From Holophagales bacterium UBA5704 (GTDB taxonomy: Bacteria; Acidobacteriota; Thermoanaerobaculia; Multivoradales; UBA5704), in the NCBI GenBank assembly GCA_002420005.1, contig DIHE01000205.1:2633-8571 (forward strand): a stretch of DNA of 5,939 nt, in the 5' to 3' direction. Shown here in pieces: positions 5,267 through 5,939 of the stretch; the stretch's first letter is position 1, and each line of letters starts with the position of its first letter. The translations under genes and the position numbers were made by a program. The notes beneath the pieces are model-generated. The model had not been told where the DNA came from, did no database searches, and saw only the letters and a program-made list of their open reading frames with translations.

Positions 5267-5939
5267 ATGTCTCGTCTGCTGTTTCCACGAGCACAGCGGT
5301 TGGCCCTCGCGGCACTGCTCCTGCTCAGCTGGGCCTTCACGGCCCGCCCTGTCGAAGGACAGCTCAAGTGTTTCCCGAGCTGTAGTGCGACAGACGCACG
5401 GTTCTTGACCATCGCGACCGGGACGGGTCTCGTCACGCTGAGCGACGAGACCCTCGTCGTGCAGCTCGCCGTCCCGGCCGGGTCGCCCTCGTTCACGCTC
5501 GGCGTGTTCGACGGCGACAGCGGCGGCGTCGACGGTGGCGGGGTGGCGCACTGGGATTTTCCCACCAACCCGGCGACGCTCCCCAATCCCACCCCCTACA
5601 GCTACACGCTGACGGCGGACCCGCTCGCAGATGGCAGCGGGACGACCGTCGTCGCCACGTACTCGTCGCTCAGCATGCCGAACAACGCCTGGGTCGACTT
5701 CACGATCCCGACCAGCGCCGCGGCCGAAGCGCCGAGCGGCAACTACTTCTACCAGCTCGAGATCAAGCTTCTTGACAATACGCTTCCTTCGTTCAACAGC
5801 TTCAAGCTGCGCACCACCGGGGTGGTCACCATCCGGCTGGGTGAGCAGCCGTTCTCCTACCAGGTGCCGCTGCGCACGGCTCCGGAGCGGGCCATCATCT
5901 ACCCCTCCTTCCCGAGCCTGACCCCGACCACGTTTGACG
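5267..5939 (+). CDS. Exported beta-rich protein of unknown function, 5' part (runs off window)
   Basis: 224 codons are visible with no stop before the window end. The N-terminus is a signal peptide: basic n-region (SRLLFPRAQR, 2-11), hydrophobic core (about 12-26, LALAALLLLSWAFTA), and likely cleavage after A26 or after VEG (29-31). There is no lipobox: the first Cys (35) is preceded by QLK. Two Cys at 35 and 39 (CFPSC) begin the mature part. Next come beta-strand-like segments: LVTLSDETLVVQLAVPAG (55-72), FTLGVFDGDSGG (76-87) with an acidic loop that could bind Ca, YSYTLTADPLADGSGTT (111-127), AWVDFTIP (141-148), NYFYQLEIKL (159-168) and TTGVVTIRLGEQPFSYQV (183-200). I recognise no enzyme motif or named family. 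Since the upstream surface gene starts outside the window, this could be the N-terminal region of a similar repeat protein, but that is speculation. Location after export is unknown. Confidence 0.85.
   Translation, partial: MSRLLFPRAQRLALAALLLLSWAFTARPVEGQLKCFPSCSATDARFLTIATGTGLVTLSDETLVVQLAVPAGSPSFTLGVFDGDSGGVDGGGVAHWDFPTNPATLPNPTPYSYTLTADPLADGSGTTVVATYSSLSMPNNAWVDFTIPTSAAAEAPSGNYFYQLEIKLLDNTLPSFNSFKLRTTGVVTIRLGEQPFSYQVPLRTAPERAIIYPSFPSLTPTTFD

Noticed and set aside
5098..5592. Minus-strand ORF of 164 codons over the start of the third gene
   Set aside because: It is antisense to a gene with an ideal ribosome binding site and signal peptide, has no recognisable motif, and is Arg/Ser/Ala-rich as expected for a high-GC shadow frame.

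Overview
The window comes from a high-GC bacterium, with strong G/C preference at third codon positions in all three genes. All real genes lie on the + strand. Arrays of SdrD B-like domains without a Gram-positive sorting signal, together with an asparagine-synthase-like amidotransferase, would fit a high-GC environmental phylum such as Acidobacteriota. That placement is inference; no phylogenetic marker is present.

Layout: (1) Bases 1-2888 are the 3' part of a gene for a long, modular, probably secreted or surface protein. It enters the window already open. It alternates SdrD B-like domains (about 106 residues, four copies) with a second beta-rich module (exactly 166 residues from Cys to Cys, three copies). 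The B+C unit repeats with an exact 840-nt period. (2) A very clear intrinsic terminator lies at 2914-2945. (3) An asparagine-synthase-related gene follows, best read as 3043-4896. Its N-terminal glutaminase-type domain has Ser where the Cys2 nucleophile should be, while its C-terminal ATP-pyrophosphatase domain keeps SGGLDS. (4) A 370-bp gap (4897-5266) holds a cluster of short direct repeats, a candidate promoter, several GC-rich hairpins and a possible 40-codon ORF. (5) A gene with a strong ribosome binding site and a signal peptide starts at 5267 and runs off the 3' end.

The first and third genes both look exported and beta-rich. The middle gene is a predicted cytoplasmic amide-forming enzyme. 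The strong terminator separates gene 1 from gene 2, and the long leader separates gene 2 from gene 3, so three transcription units are more likely than one operon. No complete new system can be shown. The items most worth checking are the nucleophile-less asparagine-synthase homologue between two exported proteins, the Cys-bracketed repeat module, and the structured leader of the third gene.
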